From the NCBI GenBank assembly GCA_963741565.1, contig CAVUIK010000019.1, positions 176,503-240,502 on the forward strand: a stretch of 64,000 bases of DNA, in the 5' to 3' direction. Shown piece after piece: positions 62,140 to 64,000 of the stretch; positions within the stretch are counted from its first letter, which is position 1, and every line of letters starts with the position of its first letter. The notes beneath the pieces are model-generated. The model saw only the letters and a list, made by a program, of their open reading frames with translations. It had not been told where the DNA came from and did not search any database. The translations under genes and the position numbers were made by a program. Origin of the DNA: Ga0077555 sp963741565 (GTDB lineage Bacteria; Pseudomonadota; Alphaproteobacteria; Rhizobiales; Hyphomicrobiaceae).

Positions 62140-63201
62140 TCAACCTGCCCAAGCGTGGAGCTGGATCCGTGGGCGAGCGGCCGCCAAGGTCCTTGGAGGG
62201 TTGTTCGGTAGGAAGCGGAATATTGTTTCGTTGAGCAAGTGCATCACGCTGATGTTTCCGATAATCATCTCATCCGTCTTAAGGCCCCGAATGGACATCA
62301 CTAGGCCGCGCTGATTGATGAAGATCACTCCCTCATTGAGTTCATGCCCGACTACCGTGGGTTCATGCCCCTCTACCGTGATCTTTTCGGATCGGGTTGT
62401 GAATCCGAAGCTCGACTGAAATTCGTTCCATATACCGTCAAACAAATAGTCGGTGGCCGCCTTCAGTTTGACCCATGCCTGTGGCGACCCTGCATCAGCC
62501 GGTGGCGCGAGTTCGATGCTACCCGACACAATTTGTTCGTGCGCGCATCGTCTGATGTTGTCTAGATGAAAGGATAGCTGGCTTCGGCGTACTCCAAGAC
62601 TGCCTTCTGTGGGGGCGTGGATTTGCTTGCCTGAGAAGCGTTTGGCTCCATCAATGTAGAATGTAATTGTTATATAATCCTGGAAGCTCTGAAACTGAAC
62701 GAGTACCTTCAGGGCCTGATCCTTGTCGACAGCATCAGGAGCAAGGCGCGTATTGAGCGTTCCATTCGTGGCACTATCGCGCCACCAAAGCGTGAATGAT
62801 GCGCTCTGTTGTGGGAAGATGTTAAACCTATACGGTCGGGGATCGACTGCATGACGATCATTCAGCCTGCCTTCGATGGCGATTGGCTCCAGCTGTAGGT
62901 GCTGAAGGGCGCCATCGCTCTCGACACCCAGCGATTGCAACCGCAGCAGAAAGTCTGAAATTTCTTTGAAAAATTGAGCGTTGTGTTGCTCATATTCGTC
63001 GACATACGATTGGCTTGGGGCGCTTCGACCCGTCCTTGGATGATTGTGCTTGCGCCAAACGCCTATATGCCAAACCAGTGCGGGTGATCCGACACTTGGT
63101 GGGGGCCGATTACGGCCCTCATCGAGGATGCGGCGCAGATGGCTCGTCGTTCGCCAAACGATAAACGGTGAATCAGTTTGCGGTACGCTGTCTTGCGGCA
63201 T
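62140..63201 (-). CDS. Gene A: soluble protein of unknown function
   Basis: I do not recognise this 353-residue protein. The ATG at 63201 follows GGGGGGCGAG. It has no signal or membrane segment. Readable features are an N-terminal part with ALVWHIGVWRKHNHPRTGRS, a central beta-rich stretch (FNIFPQQSASFTLWWRD, FQDYITITFYIDGAKRFSG) and a C-terminal region ending in MSIRGLKTDEMIIGN. The last 20 residues overlap, in another frame, the open upstream part of gene B, so the true C-terminus may be changed by a frameshift. It is the first gene of the A-D set, on moderately low-GC DNA. Confidence 0.7.
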   Translation of the reverse strand: MPQDSVPQTDSPFIVWRTTSHLRRILDEGRNRPPPSVGSPALVWHIGVWRKHNHPRTGRSAPSQSYVDEYEQHNAQFFKEISDFLLRLQSLGVESDGALQHLQLEPIAIEGRLNDRHAVDPRPYRFNIFPQQSASFTLWWRDSATNGTLNTRLAPDAVDKDQALKVLVQFQSFQDYITITFYIDGAKRFSGKQIHAPTEGSLGVRRSQLSFHLDNIRRCAHEQIVSGSIELAPPADAGSPQAWVKLKAATDYLFDGIWNEFQSSFGFTTRSEKITVEGHEPTVVGHELNEGVIFINQRGLVMSIRGLKTDEMIIGNISVMHLLNETIFRFLPNNPPRTLAAARPRIQLHAWAG

Positions 63202-63334
63202 TACTCGCCCCCCGATCAACTTGTGTCATTGATATAGACAGTGAGACGCTATTTGGGCAGAATAGTGCAATAAGAAGGGCGTGACAGTAAGAAGGGAGGC
63301 CGATCGCGCAAGCAACCGGCCTGTCCAAGGTGAG

Positions 63335-63484
63335 CTATCTAGTGCTCACGATCATCAGCACCGCTGCGGCCCAGCCGAGAAGTATGACTGTCAAGACTGG
63401 ATCCGTCGGCGGCTTCGGCAGTAATCCGTGAAGCGCCAGTCCGTGAAGGACGCCTGCGAAAGCTGCGCAGATGATTTTGATCAT
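63335..63484 (-). CDS. Possible 49-residue small membrane protein
   Basis: An ATG at 63484, preceded by AAAGAGAGCAAACC, opens 49 codons. The peptide has two hydrophobic segments, IIKIICAAFAGVLHGLAL-like at the N-terminus and VLTVILLGWAAAVLMIV near the end, joined by a proline-rich turn (LLPKPPTDP). A helix-turn-helix membrane hairpin is plausible. It lies 133 bp upstream of gene A on the same strand. The family is unknown and it may be a chance frame. Confidence 0.4.
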   Translation of the reverse strand: MIKIICAAFAGVLHGLALHGLLPKPPTDPVLTVILLGWAAAVLMIVSTR

Positions 63485-64000
63485 GGTTTGCTCTCTTTCT
63501 GCCACAAGCGGCCGGGACTGCCCGTCTCGTTCAGGATTTCCCGGCTACTTGCGGTTGGAGAACAATTGTTGATCAAAACTAAACGATGTATAGCATGCAG
63601 GCGGTTTTGCTGCAACGTGACCATCAATGTGACGCGCTTCGCGAAATCCGACACACGTAACGTCCAACGCTCATGACAACTAAGCCAAACAACGTGGATC
63701 AGGTCAGCGGCTGCGTCAGGGCAGCGACGACGACAGCCACTCTCACGACGATGCCGGCGGCTTCGACCAACCGCATGCGCATGCTCGCGTGACCAGATGA
63801 TGTCAGCGCACTGCATGCTGGCCTAGGTGGTCGCATCGTGCTCCTCGGTGGCCTCCGAGATGAACCGTGGCGATTGCGATGACCGGCGCATAGCTTTCGA
63901 CGCGCACGCAATTGAGTTGCCGCATGTGTTCGCATGTAATTCTTGAATGTTCGCGGCGGCTTCCCTAGGTTTGCTGTGCTCCCATGGGCAACCGTGGGCG
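63485..64000. other. Right-edge region without a recognised gene
   Basis: This 516-bp stretch is still inside the tRNA-Ser island. Short open frames exist on both strands, but none has a ribosome site together with a credible protein. I see no second copy of the tRNA-Ser 3' end here. Confidence 0.4.

Noticed and set aside
1..64000. CRISPR array, rRNA operon, replication origin or riboswitch
   Set aside because: No short regularly spaced direct repeats, rRNA sequence, DnaA-box cluster or recognisable aptamer was seen. The only tandem repeats are the 720-bp coding units.

Overview
The window is GC-rich chromosomal DNA from an alphaproteobacterium. Evidence for this: the protein quality-control block tig-clpP-clpX-lon, the pyrB/pyrC-like/plsY/dprA block, a dihydroorotase homologue of the zinc-site-less alphaproteobacterial type, the TIGR02300-aroA-cmk-rpsA block, and the many CaiB/BaiF, Baeyer-Villiger and amidohydrolase genes seen in large soil or aquatic Hyphomicrobiales/Rhodospirillales genomes. 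The genus cannot be fixed from the sequence alone.

Layout. 1-8.85 kb is core genome: lon (partial), clpX, clpP and tig on the minus strand, tRNA-Leu(TAG), then pyrB, a pyrC-like gene, plsY and dprA on the plus strand. Just after dprA (8.90-9.15 kb) lies a decayed tyrosine-integrase remnant, where topA would be expected in related genomes. 9.2-19.7 kb is accessory: a metal-dependent amidohydrolase with a truncated duplicate of its C-terminus, then two complete spermidine/putrescine-type ABC importers back to back, ending in an FAD-dependent oxidoreductase. 19.9-30.2 kb is one giant minus-strand gene (about 3400 residues) with an LEPR motif, a DUF4347-like domain and many cadherin/VCBS-like repeats, including 3.3 almost identical 720-bp tandem copies. 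A truncated P4-type integrase and a tRNA-end-like repeat separate it from tRNA-Sec (selC) and selA.

33-49.8 kb mixes housekeeping and accessory genes: a YqaA-like membrane protein, a cold-shock protein, infA with a long tail, a Rieske protein with two amidohydrolase-2 genes (one frameshifted), a Tat-exported protein of unknown function, a PMT-like glycosyltransferase, hemF with a possible 24-codon leader ORF, an ABC exporter, rpsA, cmk, a Tim44-like protein, aroA and a TIGR02300 zinc-ribbon protein. 50-56.5 kb is a catabolic cluster: CaiB/BaiF CoA-transferase, Baeyer-Villiger monooxygenase, D-aminoacylase-type amidohydrolase, a frameshifted aldo/keto reductase and a carboxymuconolactone-decarboxylase-like protein.

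56.6 kb to the right edge is a genomic island at tRNA-Ser(GCT): an intact P4-type integrase, a DUF3768 gene, then a lower-GC minus-strand set of four unrecognised genes (here A-D, two of them with membrane segments). Gene B is split by a 1.13-kb IS5-type element and gene C carries an apparent frameshift. This set is the best candidate for an undescribed but decaying system. The far end of the island is not in the window. Three P4-type integrase loci (8.9, 30.4 and 56.9 kb) in different states of decay show repeated island insertion in this stretch.
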